Of a stretch of DNA of 63,816 nucleotides, positions 7,195 through 16,118 are shown one piece after another. The stretch comes from an uncultured Christensenellaceae bacterium. GTDB taxonomy: Bacteria; Bacillota; Clostridia; Christensenellales; Borkfalkiaceae. The DNA is taken from the NCBI GenBank assembly GCA_910588695.1, contig CAJUOV010000011.1:1-63816 (forward strand), in the 5' to 3' direction. The translations under genes were made by a program, and so were the position numbers. Every line of letters starts with the position of its first letter. The first letter of the stretch is position 1. Under the pieces are notes generated by a model. It saw only the letters and a list, made by a program, of their open reading frames with translations. It made no database searches and had not been told where the DNA came from.

Positions 7195-8613
7195 ATGGCT
7201 AAGAAAATTTTAATTATGGACACAATTTTGCGCGATGCGCATCAATCGCAGGCGGCAACGCGCATGAGAACGGAACAGATGATCCCCGTGCTCGAACAAC
7301 TTGACGAAATCGGGTATTATTCATTAGAAGGATGGGGCGGCGCGACGTTCGATACTTGTATGCGATACCTCAACGAAGATCCCTGGGAAAGATTGCGCAC
7401 GCTGAAAAAATATCTGAAAAAGACGCCGATCCAGATGTTACTCCGCGGGCAAAATCTTTTGGGATATCGCAATTATGCGGATGATTTAGTGGAAAAAGTT
7501 GTAGAGAAGTCCATTGAAAACGGTATCGGTGTCGTGCGTGTGTTTGACGCGCTTAACGATCCCCGCAATATCGAATCTTCTATGCACGCAATTAAAAAAT
7601 ACGGCGCGAACGGAAAGTGTGTTTGCGAGGCGGCGATCTCCTATACGACGAGCCCCGTGCATACGCTCGATTACTTTGTAAAACTTGCTAAGACTTACGA
7701 AGATATGGGCGCCGATAATATCTGCATTAAAGACATGGCGAATCTTTTGCTTCCTTTTGAAGCATTCGAGTTGGTTTCGGCGCTTAAAAAGGAGCTTCGC
7801 CCCGAGACGAAACTGCATCTGCATACCCACAATACTACGGGAACGGGAGATATGGTCAATCTCATGGCGATTCAAGCTGGAATCGATATTGTCGATACTG
7901 CGCTATCTCCGCTCGGAAACGGCACCGCGCAGCCTGCTACGGAGCCGCTCGTTGCAACCTTGCAGGGAACGGAATATGATACCGGAATCGATTTGAAAAA
8001 GCTCATTCCGATTGCCGCGCATTTCAAACAAGTTGCCGCCGATCTTGAAAAAGAAGGGGTTCTCAATCCAAAGGTAAGACAGGTCGACGTAAATACGCTT
8101 ATCTATCAAGTTCCCGGAGGAATGCTTTCTAATCTGATGAACCAGTTGAAGAAAGCCGGTAAAGAGGAGAAACTTCCCGAAGTGCTCGCGGAAGTGCCCA
8201 ACGTCAGAAAAGATTGTGGATATCCTCCGCTTGTCACGCCTTCGTCGCAGATCGTAGGAACACAGGCTGTTATGAATGTCGTTATGGGTGAACGCTATAA
8301 AATGGTCACGAAAGAAACAAAAGATCTTTTTGCGGGAAAGTACGGTCAGCTTCCGATGCCTGTCGACGAAAAAGTTGCAGAAATAGTGTTAAAAGGCGAA
8401 AAGCGCATTACGTACCGTCCGGCAGACGATCTTGCGCCCGAATATGAAAAACTCAAAGAGGAAGTAGTTTCAAAGGGATTTTATACGCAGGAAGAGGACG
8501 TTCTCTCCTATGCTTCGTTCCCCGAAGTCGCGGAGAATTTCTTCAAATGGAGAAAGGCAAAGAACGACGGCGTTGACAGCGATATGGCAAAGAGCGGGGT
8601 CTATCCCGTATAA
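7195..8613 (+). CDS. oadA: OadA/PycB-type carboxyltransferase alpha subunit (5S-like)
   Basis: 472 residues, lacking a C-terminal biotinyl domain because the carrier is encoded separately. The TIM-barrel carboxyltransferase domain begins DTILRDAHQSQAATRM, with the metal-binding Asp, the carboxylated-Lys region (ICIKDMANLLLPFEA) and the HLHTHNTTGTG metal ligands. The C-terminal half matches the PYC/OADA domain (YQVPGGMLSNL). Such subunits transfer CO2 between oxaloacetate and biotin. With the beta, gamma and carrier genes upstream it would form a Na+-pumping oxaloacetate decarboxylase. With the MmdA-like gene a transcarboxylase reaction is also possible. Last gene of the operon. Confidence 0.93.
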   Translation: MAKKILIMDTILRDAHQSQAATRMRTEQMIPVLEQLDEIGYYSLEGWGGATFDTCMRYLNEDPWERLRTLKKYLKKTPIQMLLRGQNLLGYRNYADDLVEKVVEKSIENGIGVVRVFDALNDPRNIESSMHAIKKYGANGKCVCEAAISYTTSPVHTLDYFVKLAKTYEDMGADNICIKDMANLLLPFEAFELVSALKKELRPETKLHLHTHNTTGTGDMVNLMAIQAGIDIVDTALSPLGNGTAQPATEPLVATLQGTEYDTGIDLKKLIPIAAHFKQVAADLEKEGVLNPKVRQVDVNTLIYQVPGGMLSNLMNQLKKAGKEEKLPEVLAEVPNVRKDCGYPPLVTPSSQIVGTQAVMNVVMGERYKMVTKETKDLFAGKYGQLPMPVDEKVAEIVLKGEKRITYRPADDLAPEYEKLKEEVVSKGFYTQEEDVLSYASFPEVAENFFKWRKAKNDGVDSDMAKSGVYPV

Positions 8614-8640
8614 TATGTTTAATTCGGTTCGGGTAACGGA

Positions 8641-9867
8641 ATGACGGAAGAAAAGAAGTCGGTTATAGTGGTCGGGGGAGGCGCTGCGGGATTGATGGCG
8701 GCGTATGCCTGCGCCAAAAACGGAAACGCCGTTACCTTAATCGAAAAAAACGAAAAACTCGGTAAAAAAATTTATATTACGGGGAAGGGCAGATGTAATT
8801 TAACCAACGACTGCCCTCCAGAAGATTTCCTCCCGAACGTTGTGCGGGGAGGAAAATTTTTAACAGGCGCTGTTTTTTCTTTTTCTCCGAAAAAGACGAT
8901 AGATTTTTTCGAAGGACAAGGACTTGCATTGAAAGTCGAACGGGGAAACCGCGTATTTCCCGTCAGCGATCATGCAAGCGACGTTACTAAAACGCTTGAA
9001 AAGGTGTGCCGTGACGCGGGAGTCGTTATTCGGCTGAATGAGACGGCGTTGAGTTTAATTGTTGCGGAAAGCTCCGTTAAAGGCATTAAAACGGATATTG
9101 GGGAATATGTGTGCGATACGGTCGTAATAGCGACGGGGGGAATTTCTTATCCTGCGACCGGATCGACGGGAGACGGATACCGCTTTGCTCAGGAGGCAGG
9201 GCATACATTGATAGAATGCGTTCCGTCGCTCGTTGGTTTGAATCTCAAAAATTGTGCGGTTCAACAGGGTATCTCGTTAAAAAACGTCGTGCTGACGGCA
9301 AAGCGGAACGGGAAAGCAATTTTTTCCGAAATAGGCGAACTGCTGTTTACGCATTACGGGATCAGCGGACCGCTTGTCTTATCGCTCAGCGCCAAAGTCA
9401 ACCGCATTCCGATGAAAGAAGTTTCTCTTTTTCTTGATCTGAAACCCGCATTAGACGAAAAAAAACTTGAAGAACGAATTCTGCGGGATTTTAACGAACG
9501 AAAGAATGAAGCGTTGAAAAACGCTTTACGCGGTCTATTACCTGCGGCTCTTGTTCTGCCCGTTCTGCAAGCCGCCGATATTCCGAACCGGAAACAAGTG
9601 AATTCCGTAACGAAAGAGGAGAGGAATTCTTTGATCGAAACTCTTAAAAGATTTGTGCTGATCCCGCAGTCGTTACGCGGATTTTCAGAGGCTGTAGTAA
9701 CTTCCGGAGGGGTTAATCTGAAAGAAATAAATCCGAAAACGATGGAAAGTAAACTTATAAAAGGATTACGCTTTTGCGGCGAGGTTCTCGACGCCGATGC
9801 TTATACCGGCGGTTTTAATTTGCAAATTGCATTTTCTACGGGATTTATCTGCGGAAATACAATATAA
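8641..9867 (+). CDS. HI0933/BaiN-like FAD-dependent oxidoreductase
   Basis: 408 residues. The Rossmann FAD-binding motif lies at the N-terminus (VIVVGGGAAGLMAAYACA), followed by the family block EKLGKKIYITGKGRCNLTND. VIATGGISYPATGSTGDGYRFA and the C-terminal SGGVNLKEINPKTMESK and GFNLQIAFSTG are typical of the HI0933-like flavoproteins. The substrate is not established for most members; annotations such as aminoacetone oxidase or BaiN come from single examples. It precedes the aroH-cmk, plsC and ispH-rpsA genes. Confidence 0.9.
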   Translation: MTEEKKSVIVVGGGAAGLMAAYACAKNGNAVTLIEKNEKLGKKIYITGKGRCNLTNDCPPEDFLPNVVRGGKFLTGAVFSFSPKKTIDFFEGQGLALKVERGNRVFPVSDHASDVTKTLEKVCRDAGVVIRLNETALSLIVAESSVKGIKTDIGEYVCDTVVIATGGISYPATGSTGDGYRFAQEAGHTLIECVPSLVGLNLKNCAVQQGISLKNVVLTAKRNGKAIFSEIGELLFTHYGISGPLVLSLSAKVNRIPMKEVSLFLDLKPALDEKKLEERILRDFNERKNEALKNALRGLLPAALVLPVLQAADIPNRKQVNSVTKEERNSLIETLKRFVLIPQSLRGFSEAVVTSGGVNLKEINPKTMESKLIKGLRFCGEVLDADAYTGGFNLQIAFSTGFICGNTI

Positions 9868-9939
9868 TCATATTTTGCATAGTAGTATGCCTGTCATAAT
9901 AATAAAGAATTAAATGAATTTGAGAGGAAAACAGAAAAA

Positions 9940-10947
9940 ATGATTGTAATTCGTGGCGCAACGACAATCAATGAAGATTCTCCCGAAGAGATTCGGGGAG
10001 CGGTGAAAGAACTTTTGGAACATATCGAACGGGTCAACACCGTATCCCGCGATGAAATGGTAAGCATTGTTTTTTCAAGCACTTCCGACATTCATTCGTA
10101 CTACCCCGCAAAAGCAGCGCGTGAAGCGGGATTCGAAGGTGCGTCGCTTTTTTCTTCGCAGGAACCCGAAATAGACGGGGGGCTTAAATTATGCATCAGA
10201 ATCATGTTGTTCGTTGAGAAGAATCTGACGCCGAAACACGTATATCTTCGCGGGGCAAAAGTTTTGAGAAAAGACATTTCGGATAAAATCAACGTTGCGA
10301 TCGACGGTCCTGCCGGAAGCGGAAAGTCTACGATTGCGAAGTTACTTGCGCGCGACTATAAAATTCTCTATCTTGACACCGGCGCAATGTATCGCGCATG
10401 TGCGTTAAAAGCAATTAAGACAGGTTCAGATCTGAAAAACGAATTTGAAATCGAGGAACTCATTCGCAACCTTTCGTTGGAAGTAAAATATAAAGACGGA
10501 TCGCAGATCACTTTGCTTGACGGGGTAGACGTATCCGATCAGATCCGCGCGCCCGAGATTTCCATGGCGGCGAGCACTGTGTCGCGCTATCCGTTCGTTC
10601 GGTTGAAAATGGCGGAAAAACAACGGGAAATCGCTTCCGACATGAGTTGCGTTCTGGACGGCAGAGACATAGGTACCTTTGTATTGCCTTTTGCCGATTT
10701 CAAATTTTTTCTTACGGCAAGTCCCGATGTTCGCGCAGAACGCAGAAAAAAAGAATTGGAAGCAAAGGGGTATCAAGTCGATTTCGAGACCTTGAAGGCG
10801 GAAATTATCGCCCGCGACAATCAGGATATGGCTCGCGAAATCGCGCCTTTGAAACAGGCGGACGATGCGATTGCGATCGATACTTCCGATATGACGATCG
10901 AAGAAGCGTTGCAAACGATCAAGAAAAAAATTCAGGAGAAAATCTGA
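9940..10947 (+). CDS. cmk: Chorismate mutase (AroH) - cytidylate kinase fusion
   Basis: 335 residues with two domains. Residues 1-~112 are an AroH-type chorismate mutase: RGATTINEDSPEEI, YPAKAARE, IDGGLKLCIRIM and HVYLRGAKVLR. The active-site residues known from Bacillus AroH are kept as Arg5, Arg61, Glu75, Arg87 and Tyr102; Cys75 of Bacillus aligns with Ser72. Residues ~116-335 are a CMP kinase with P-loop GPAGSGKST (123-131), DTGAMYR and DGRDIGT. The kinase phosphorylates CMP and dCMP; the mutase makes prephenate for Phe and Tyr. Both halves look functional and the reading frame is unbroken. Neither domain has a known partner role with the other. The stop overlaps the plsC start (TGATG). 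Confidence 0.92.
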   Translation: MIVIRGATTINEDSPEEIRGAVKELLEHIERVNTVSRDEMVSIVFSSTSDIHSYYPAKAAREAGFEGASLFSSQEPEIDGGLKLCIRIMLFVEKNLTPKHVYLRGAKVLRKDISDKINVAIDGPAGSGKSTIAKLLARDYKILYLDTGAMYRACALKAIKTGSDLKNEFEIEELIRNLSLEVKYKDGSQITLLDGVDVSDQIRAPEISMAASTVSRYPFVRLKMAEKQREIASDMSCVLDGRDIGTFVLPFADFKFFLTASPDVRAERRKKELEAKGYQVDFETLKAEIIARDNQDMAREIAPLKQADDAIAIDTSDMTIEEALQTIKKKIQEKI

Positions 10948-11693
10948 TGTCCGAATCCGTTGACGAAAACAAAGAGAAAACGGAAAAGAAGAAAAAAAAG
11001 AAAGAAAAACCGATCCGCTTGTTTCCCGCTAATAAAAAAGGATTTCATGTGATGCATAAAATGAATTTTTTCCGTTTTATGCTCTATCCGTGGAATGCGT
11101 TTTTTTATCCGTATAAGTTTTACGGAAACACAAAAGTCGGAAAAGGCGCGTATATTTATATCGGCAACCATTACAGTATGTGGGATATATTTTATCCTGC
11201 CCGTACAACCAAAGAAGGAGTTCATTTTGTAGCCAAAAGTTCTATCACGGAAGCGCCTATTCTCAGAATCTGGGCAAAACAACTCGGCGTGATCACGGCG
11301 ATGCGCGACGGATCGGATATCCGCGCTTTGACTGACGCGATGAAGTGTTTGAAGAACGGCGAAAAAGTTGTTATTTATCCGGAGGGCACCCGCAATAAAA
11401 TTTCCGACGAAGAATTTCTTCCCTTTCATGGCGGATTTGCGCTGATGGCGATCAGAACAAAAACGCCGATCATTCCTTTTGTAATCTGCAACCGTCCCAA
11501 AATTTTCCGTAAAACGCATGTCGTCTTCGGCGAGCCGATTGAACTGACGGAGTATTACGACAGAAAACTGACGAAAGAGGATTATGAAAACGCGGAAAAA
11601 AAAGTCGTTGATCAAATGTACGAGCTTCGGGAAAAACACCGCGCATTCCTGCAAGAAAAGAAAGCGAAAAAAGGCAAAAAATGCAAGTCCTGA
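10947..11693 (+). CDS. plsC: 1-acyl-sn-glycerol-3-phosphate acyltransferase (PlsC family)
   Basis: 248 residues. The start is the ATG at 10947 inside the TGATG overlap with cmk, with AGGAG at 10934-10938. A Lys-rich N-terminus (~25 residues) is followed by the acyltransferase domain with motif I NHYSMWD (H and D catalytic), motif III YPEGTRN and the motif IV region (IPFVICNRP). The enzyme makes phosphatidic acid for membrane lipids at the inner face of the membrane. The Lys-rich end (EKKAKKGKK) overlaps the ispH-rpsA start by 13 bp. Confidence 0.92.
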   Translation: MSESVDENKEKTEKKKKKKEKPIRLFPANKKGFHVMHKMNFFRFMLYPWNAFFYPYKFYGNTKVGKGAYIYIGNHYSMWDIFYPARTTKEGVHFVAKSSITEAPILRIWAKQLGVITAMRDGSDIRALTDAMKCLKNGEKVVIYPEGTRNKISDEEFLPFHGGFALMAIRTKTPIIPFVICNRPKIFRKTHVVFGEPIELTEYYDRKLTKEDYENAEKKVVDQMYELREKHRAFLQEKKAKKGKKCKS

Positions 11694-13789
11694 TCGCCGA
11701 AAACAGCGGATTTTGTACGGGAGTCAGAAAAGCGGTTGAGACCGCAATGAACGTTCCTCCCGAAAACACTTATGTCTACGGAGAGCTGATCCATAATTCC
11801 GAAGTAGTCAAAAAAATTTCCGATCGCGGGCTCGTTACCGTCGAACACGTTGAAGAGGTGCCGGACGGAGCCAATCTTTTGATTCGGTCTCACGGAGCGG
11901 AACGCTTTGTCTACGAGGAATGCGTGCGGAGAAAAATCAATTTAATCGATTGCACTTGTGCGTTTGTTAAGAAATCTCGCGACGTCGTAACATGCGCTTC
12001 CGGCGCGGGTAAAACTCTTGTAATCACGGGAAGCAGCGATCATCCCGAGATTCGGGGACTGATCGGTTGGGCAGATAGCGAGGTTTTTGTTTTCTCTTCG
12101 CCCGAAGAGGATTTTAGTCCGTTGTGCGGAAAAGGAGTCGTTTTGATTTCGCAAACGACCTTTTCGGAGAAAACTTTTTCGAAAATTGCCGAAAATATTC
12201 AAAAAGTGCGTCCAAAAACAGTTGAGATTTTTCCGACGATTTGTTATACTACAATATGCAGACAAAGGGAAGCTGAATATCTTTCGCGGATTTGCGACTC
12301 GATTCTCGTCATCGGCGGAGAGAACAGCAGCAATACCAACAAGTTGGCGGAAATCGCGTCGGCAAATTGCAAGCGGGTAATCCGATTGCGCGGAGCAGAC
12401 GATTTCGAATATGAAAATATTAAAGGTTGTAAAACGGTCGGCGTGATAGCGGGCGCGAGTACGCCCGATTGGCAGACCAGGGAGGTTCTTTGTAAGATGG
12501 AAGCAAACAATGCGGAAGTACAGAAAATGACGATGCAGAACGTCGTGGAGGATATCGACAAAAACGAGCGGTATCACAAGGGACAGATTATCTCTGCGAA
12601 AATCGTTTCGGCAACGGAAGAGGGAGTTTATGTTTCCGCTTCCGGTAAACTCGAAATTCTTCTTCCGAAAGACGAGCTTGATTGCTCGGAATATACCCGC
12701 GAAGCATACGCATCCCGCGTTGGCGAGGAACTGCAACTTATGGTTGTAGAACTGACTCCCAAGGTAAAACTCTCCGAAAAATCCGTGAAGAAAATCAGGG
12801 AAGAGGAAGCGATTCTGGGCGATGTCGAAGCAGGCAAAGAATTTACCGTGATCTGCACGGGATTCAATAAGGGCGGACTTACCGCAGAACTCGGAACGTT
12901 CCCTGTATTCATTCCCGCCAAAGAAATTCGCTCCGGTTACGTCAATGATCTGGAAAAATATAAAGGGAAAAAATTGCGTTTGAGACTTCTCGAAATCAGA
13001 AGAGAACGCAGAAAAGAGATTATTGCTTCCCAGCGCGTAATTCTCGAAGAGGAAAAAGCCGCGCGCGAATCTCAGAAAGCCGAAAAAGAAGAAGCGTTTT
13101 TCAGTTCGATCGAGGTCGGCGCAATCGTCGAAGGAAAAGTCGAAAGAGTGACTTCTTTCGGAGCATTTGTATCCGTAAACGGTTTCGATTGCCTTGCGCA
13201 TATTTCCGATCTTTCTTGGACGGGCGTGAAAGAGGTAACGGATGTTCTCGAAATCGGAAAACGTTATCAGTTCAAGGTTCTGAAAGTTGACCGTGAAAAT
13301 AAGAAAGTTTCGATCGGCTACAAGCAGCTTCAGCCCGAACCTTGGGATCTTGCGGCGGAAAGATATGCCGAAGGCGATATTGTTCACGGAAAGGTTGTAA
13401 GAATCGTTCCGTTCGGCGCCTTTGTGGAACTCGAAAAAGGAATCGACGGTCTTGTGCATGTTTCGCAGATTTCTCACGAATGGCTTGAAAATCCCACTTC
13501 GGTACTTTCTATCGGCGAAGAAATCGACGCAAAGGTGCTTGCGTTCAATCCTGCGGAAAGAAAGATCACTCTTTCGATCAAAGCATTGCAGCCTCAGCCG
13601 GAAATGGAAATGCATTATACGAGGGATAAAGAGCGCGACGAGCGCGATGGCAGGAATAATAACCGTAAATCACGTAAGGGCGGCAACAAAAAGAATTTCT
13701 CTGACGATGAAGACGATTACAGAGAATGGAACGAGGGCGGCTTCGGCGGCGTCTCGATTGCCGATTTGCTTCACGGCGACGAGAAATAA
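11681..13789 (+). CDS. ispH: IspH (HMBPP reductase) - ribosomal protein S1 fusion
   Basis: 702 residues. Residues 1-~275 are 4-hydroxy-3-methylbut-2-enyl diphosphate reductase, the last step of the MEP isoprenoid pathway. The iron-sulfur cysteines are visible (Cys12 in SGFCTGVRKAV; one in LIDCTCAFVKK; one in TICYTTICRQREA) and the substrate His residues (ELIHNSEVV, RSHGA). Residues ~298-635 hold four S1 RNA-binding repeats; repeats 3 and 4 (EGKVERVTSFGAFVSV, HGKVVRIVPFGAFVEL) are canonical, the first two divergent. The tail is charged (DKERDERDGRNNNRKSRK) and probably flexible. This fusion is known in Clostridia. Initiation overlaps plsC, so expression is coupled. A terminator follows. Confidence 0.95.
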   Translation: MQVLIAENSGFCTGVRKAVETAMNVPPENTYVYGELIHNSEVVKKISDRGLVTVEHVEEVPDGANLLIRSHGAERFVYEECVRRKINLIDCTCAFVKKSRDVVTCASGAGKTLVITGSSDHPEIRGLIGWADSEVFVFSSPEEDFSPLCGKGVVLISQTTFSEKTFSKIAENIQKVRPKTVEIFPTICYTTICRQREAEYLSRICDSILVIGGENSSNTNKLAEIASANCKRVIRLRGADDFEYENIKGCKTVGVIAGASTPDWQTREVLCKMEANNAEVQKMTMQNVVEDIDKNERYHKGQIISAKIVSATEEGVYVSASGKLEILLPKDELDCSEYTREAYASRVGEELQLMVVELTPKVKLSEKSVKKIREEEAILGDVEAGKEFTVICTGFNKGGLTAELGTFPVFIPAKEIRSGYVNDLEKYKGKKLRLRLLEIRRERRKEIIASQRVILEEEKAARESQKAEKEEAFFSSIEVGAIVEGKVERVTSFGAFVSVNGFDCLAHISDLSWTGVKEVTDVLEIGKRYQFKVLKVDRENKKVSIGYKQLQPEPWDLAAERYAEGDIVHGKVVRIVPFGAFVELEKGIDGLVHVSQISHEWLENPTSVLSIGEEIDAKVLAFNPAERKITLSIKALQPQPEMEMHYTRDKERDERDGRNNNRKSRKGGNKKNFSDDEDDYREWNEGGFGGVSIADLLHGDEK

Positions 13790-13806
13790 TATAAAACTAT
13801 CACATA

Positions 13807-13834
13807 AAATCCGCTTAACGGCGGATTTTTTTGT
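13807..13834 (+). terminator. Intrinsic terminator after ispH-rpsA
   Basis: The stem AAATCCGC/GCGGATTT with a 6-nt loop is followed by a T run. Confidence 0.9.
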
Positions 13835-13872
13835 TTATAAATGATTGATACGGAATGCAAAGGAGTCTAATA

Positions 13873-15693
13873 ATGGAAAAACAGGGTAACATTCAAATCG
13901 CAAGCGAAAATATGATGCCGATTATTAAAAAATGGTTATATTCGGATAAAGATATATTTTTGCGCGAAATCGTAGCGAACGCTTCGGATGCAATCACGAA
14001 GCTGAAAAAATTGGAAACGCTTGGAGAAGCGCCGAAAGGCGACGGCTATAAAATCACGATTACGACGGATACAAAAGCCAAAACGCTCACCGTCGAAGAC
14101 AACGGGATCGGAATGACGCAGGATGAAGTGGAGCGCTATATCACGCAAATTGCTTTTTCGGGCGCTGCCGATTTTGTTGCGAAATATGAGAAAACGAACG
14201 GGGACGGTATTATCGGGCACTTCGGACTTGGATTCTATTCCGCGTACATGGTCTCCGAAAATATCGAAATTTTCACTAAGTCTTACCGCGACGGAGAGCA
14301 AGCCGTGCATTGGGTTTCAGACGGAAACAGCACATATACGATCGGCGACACGGATAAAAAAACGCGCGGAACGAAAATCGTAATGCATCTTGCGCCCGAA
14401 GAAAAGGAATTTACGGACGAAAAAGCGGTTAAAAAACTTCTTTTGAAGTACTGTTCTTTTATGCCTTATCCTATATTCCTCAATCCGAAAGAGGGGGAGA
14501 AGGATCCGAAACCCGTCAATACGACGGAACCGCTCTATCTGAAACAACCGGCAGATTGCACGGAAGAGGAATATCAAAATTTTTACCGCGATACGTTCCG
14601 CGATTTCAATCCGCCGCTCTTCTGGATTCATTTGAATATGGAATATCCTTTCCGACTCAAAGGTATTCTGTATTTCCCGAAGATTAAAAAGAATGTAGAC
14701 CTCGAACCCGGTCAGGTGAAACTTTACTGCGAGCAGGTTTTTGTCGCAAATAATATCAAGGAAGTGATTCCCGAATTTTTAATGCTCTTGAACGGCGTGA
14801 TCGACTGTCCTGAAATACCGTTGAACGTTTCCCGTTCCTTCTTGCAGAACGATGCAAAAGTTCAGAAAATATCTCGCTATATTACAAAAAAAGTTTCAGA
14901 CAAACTGTCTGAGCTCTATAACAACGATCGCGAAAAGTACGAAAACTGTTGGCAGGATCTTTCCACATTTGTTAAATACGGGTGTTTGAAAGACGATGAC
15001 TTTTACGAAAAAGTTAAAAATATTATTATTTTCAAAAATATCGAAGGGAAATATCAGCCGTTGATTTCCTGTTTCGGCGAAAGTATCACGGAAGAAGAAG
15101 CAAAAAAAGGCGTGGAGCCCAAAGCTGTATATTATGCTTCGGACGAAAATAAGCAGGCTCAATATATTGCGATGTTCCGCGAAGCGGGATTGGACGCGAT
15201 CGTATGCGACGAATATATTGATCCTCATTTTATCAGTTATATCGAATATCAAAATCCGACCTGTGTAAGGTTTCTCAGAATCGACGCAGATGTTGACGCG
15301 GCGCTCAAAGCGGAGGGGGAGAACGGTGAAGATAAAGAACTTGAAACACTCTTTACCGATTGTCTGAAAAATAAGAAAGTGCGCGTTAAAACGGAAAAGC
15401 TGAAAAATGCGAACGTACCCGCAATCGTGAATGTTCCGGAATTTTTACGCAGAATGACGGAAATGAACAGTTTCTATCGGATGGGCGACGATATGCACGA
15501 CGTGACGTTGATCGTAAACACATCGAATGCGGCGGTGAACCTTCTGAAAACTGCGGAAGAGGGTGAGCGTCTGCGGGCGGTCGAGCAAATTTATTATCTG
15601 GCTCTGATGAGTTATAAGCCGCTTGAACCCGAAGAATTACAGACCTTTACTGCCAATACTTCGATATTGCTCGAAAAATATTTGCAAAAATAA
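13873..15693 (+). CDS. htpG: Molecular chaperone HtpG (Hsp90)
   Basis: 606 residues. The ATG at 13873 has AAAGGAGT at 13859-13866; an upstream ATG at 13855 does not. The N-terminal GHKL ATPase shows IFLREIVANASDA, VEDNGIGMT and IGHFGLGFYSAYMV. The middle domain carries the WIHLNMEYPFRLKGILYFP block and NVSRSFLQ. The C-terminal dimerisation domain follows (~510-606). The protein is a cytoplasmic ATP-dependent chaperone. It stands alone between two terminator or promoter boundaries. No CIRCE element is seen upstream. Confidence 0.96.
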   Translation: MEKQGNIQIASENMMPIIKKWLYSDKDIFLREIVANASDAITKLKKLETLGEAPKGDGYKITITTDTKAKTLTVEDNGIGMTQDEVERYITQIAFSGAADFVAKYEKTNGDGIIGHFGLGFYSAYMVSENIEIFTKSYRDGEQAVHWVSDGNSTYTIGDTDKKTRGTKIVMHLAPEEKEFTDEKAVKKLLLKYCSFMPYPIFLNPKEGEKDPKPVNTTEPLYLKQPADCTEEEYQNFYRDTFRDFNPPLFWIHLNMEYPFRLKGILYFPKIKKNVDLEPGQVKLYCEQVFVANNIKEVIPEFLMLLNGVIDCPEIPLNVSRSFLQNDAKVQKISRYITKKVSDKLSELYNNDREKYENCWQDLSTFVKYGCLKDDDFYEKVKNIIIFKNIEGKYQPLISCFGESITEEEAKKGVEPKAVYYASDENKQAQYIAMFREAGLDAIVCDEYIDPHFISYIEYQNPTCVRFLRIDADVDAALKAEGENGEDKELETLFTDCLKNKKVRVKTEKLKNANVPAIVNVPEFLRRMTEMNSFYRMGDDMHDVTLIVNTSNAAVNLLKTAEEGERLRAVEQIYYLALMSYKPLEPEELQTFTANTSILLEKYLQK

Positions 15694-15715
15694 TCAACTT
15701 TTTTCTCGGACATTG

Positions 15716-15744
15716 TTGACAAGCCGTCGCCGTCTTGCTATAAT
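15716..15744 (+). promoter_or_regulatory. Consensus sigma-A promoter of the cold-shock gene
   Basis: TTGACA (15716-15721), a 17-bp spacer and TATAAT (15739-15744), a perfect match. The expected transcript has a leader of about 60 nt before the GTG at 15813. Confidence 0.9.
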
Positions 15745-15812
15745 ATATAAGGTATCGTTAGAAGATCTGTGCAAGAGCAACTGTTTCGACCGATATCACA
15801 GGAGGTAAAATA

Positions 15813-16025
15813 GTGAACGGAACTGTTAAGTGGTTCAACGACGGAAAGGGCTATGGATTTATTTCCAACGACGAGGGCGGAGACGATATTTTCGTACATT
15901 TCTCTGCGATTCAGACGGAAGGCTTCCGCACGTTGAAAGAAGGTCAGAAGGTAACTTTTGAAACCGAACCCGACCCGAAAGACAGCGGCAAACTTCGTGC
16001 GATTAACGTAGTGCCGGTATCTTAA
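15813..16025 (+). CDS. csp: Cold-shock domain protein (CspA family)
   Basis: 70 residues, the usual size. The RNA-binding motifs RNP1 (GKGYGFISN) and RNP2 (DIFVHFSAI) are intact. The protein binds single-stranded RNA/DNA and melts secondary structure. The start is GTG at 15813 with a strong AGGAGGT (15800-15806). A consensus promoter, a strong Shine-Dalgarno and a GAAA-tetraloop terminator suggest high expression as a single-gene transcript. Confidence 0.96.
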   Translation: MNGTVKWFNDGKGYGFISNDEGGDDIFVHFSAIQTEGFRTLKEGQKVTFETEPDPKDSGKLRAINVVPVS

Positions 16026-16042
16026 TTGAGGCGAACAAAAGG

Positions 16043-16070
16043 GAAACACCGAAAGGTGTTTCTTTTTTTT
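16043..16070 (+). terminator. Intrinsic terminator of the cold-shock gene
   Basis: The stem GAAACACC/GGTGTTTC with a GAAA tetraloop is followed by eight T. Confidence 0.95.
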
Positions 16071-16118
16071 ACTTCGTAAATGTGTTGCGTAAATTTTGCT
16101 TACTGCATACGATGAAGT

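Noticed and set aside
10647..10946. 100-residue N-terminal extension of PlsC in frame with its ATG
   Set aside because: It lies inside the cmk coding region in another frame; the overlap start at 10947 has a ribosome binding site and gives the normal length.
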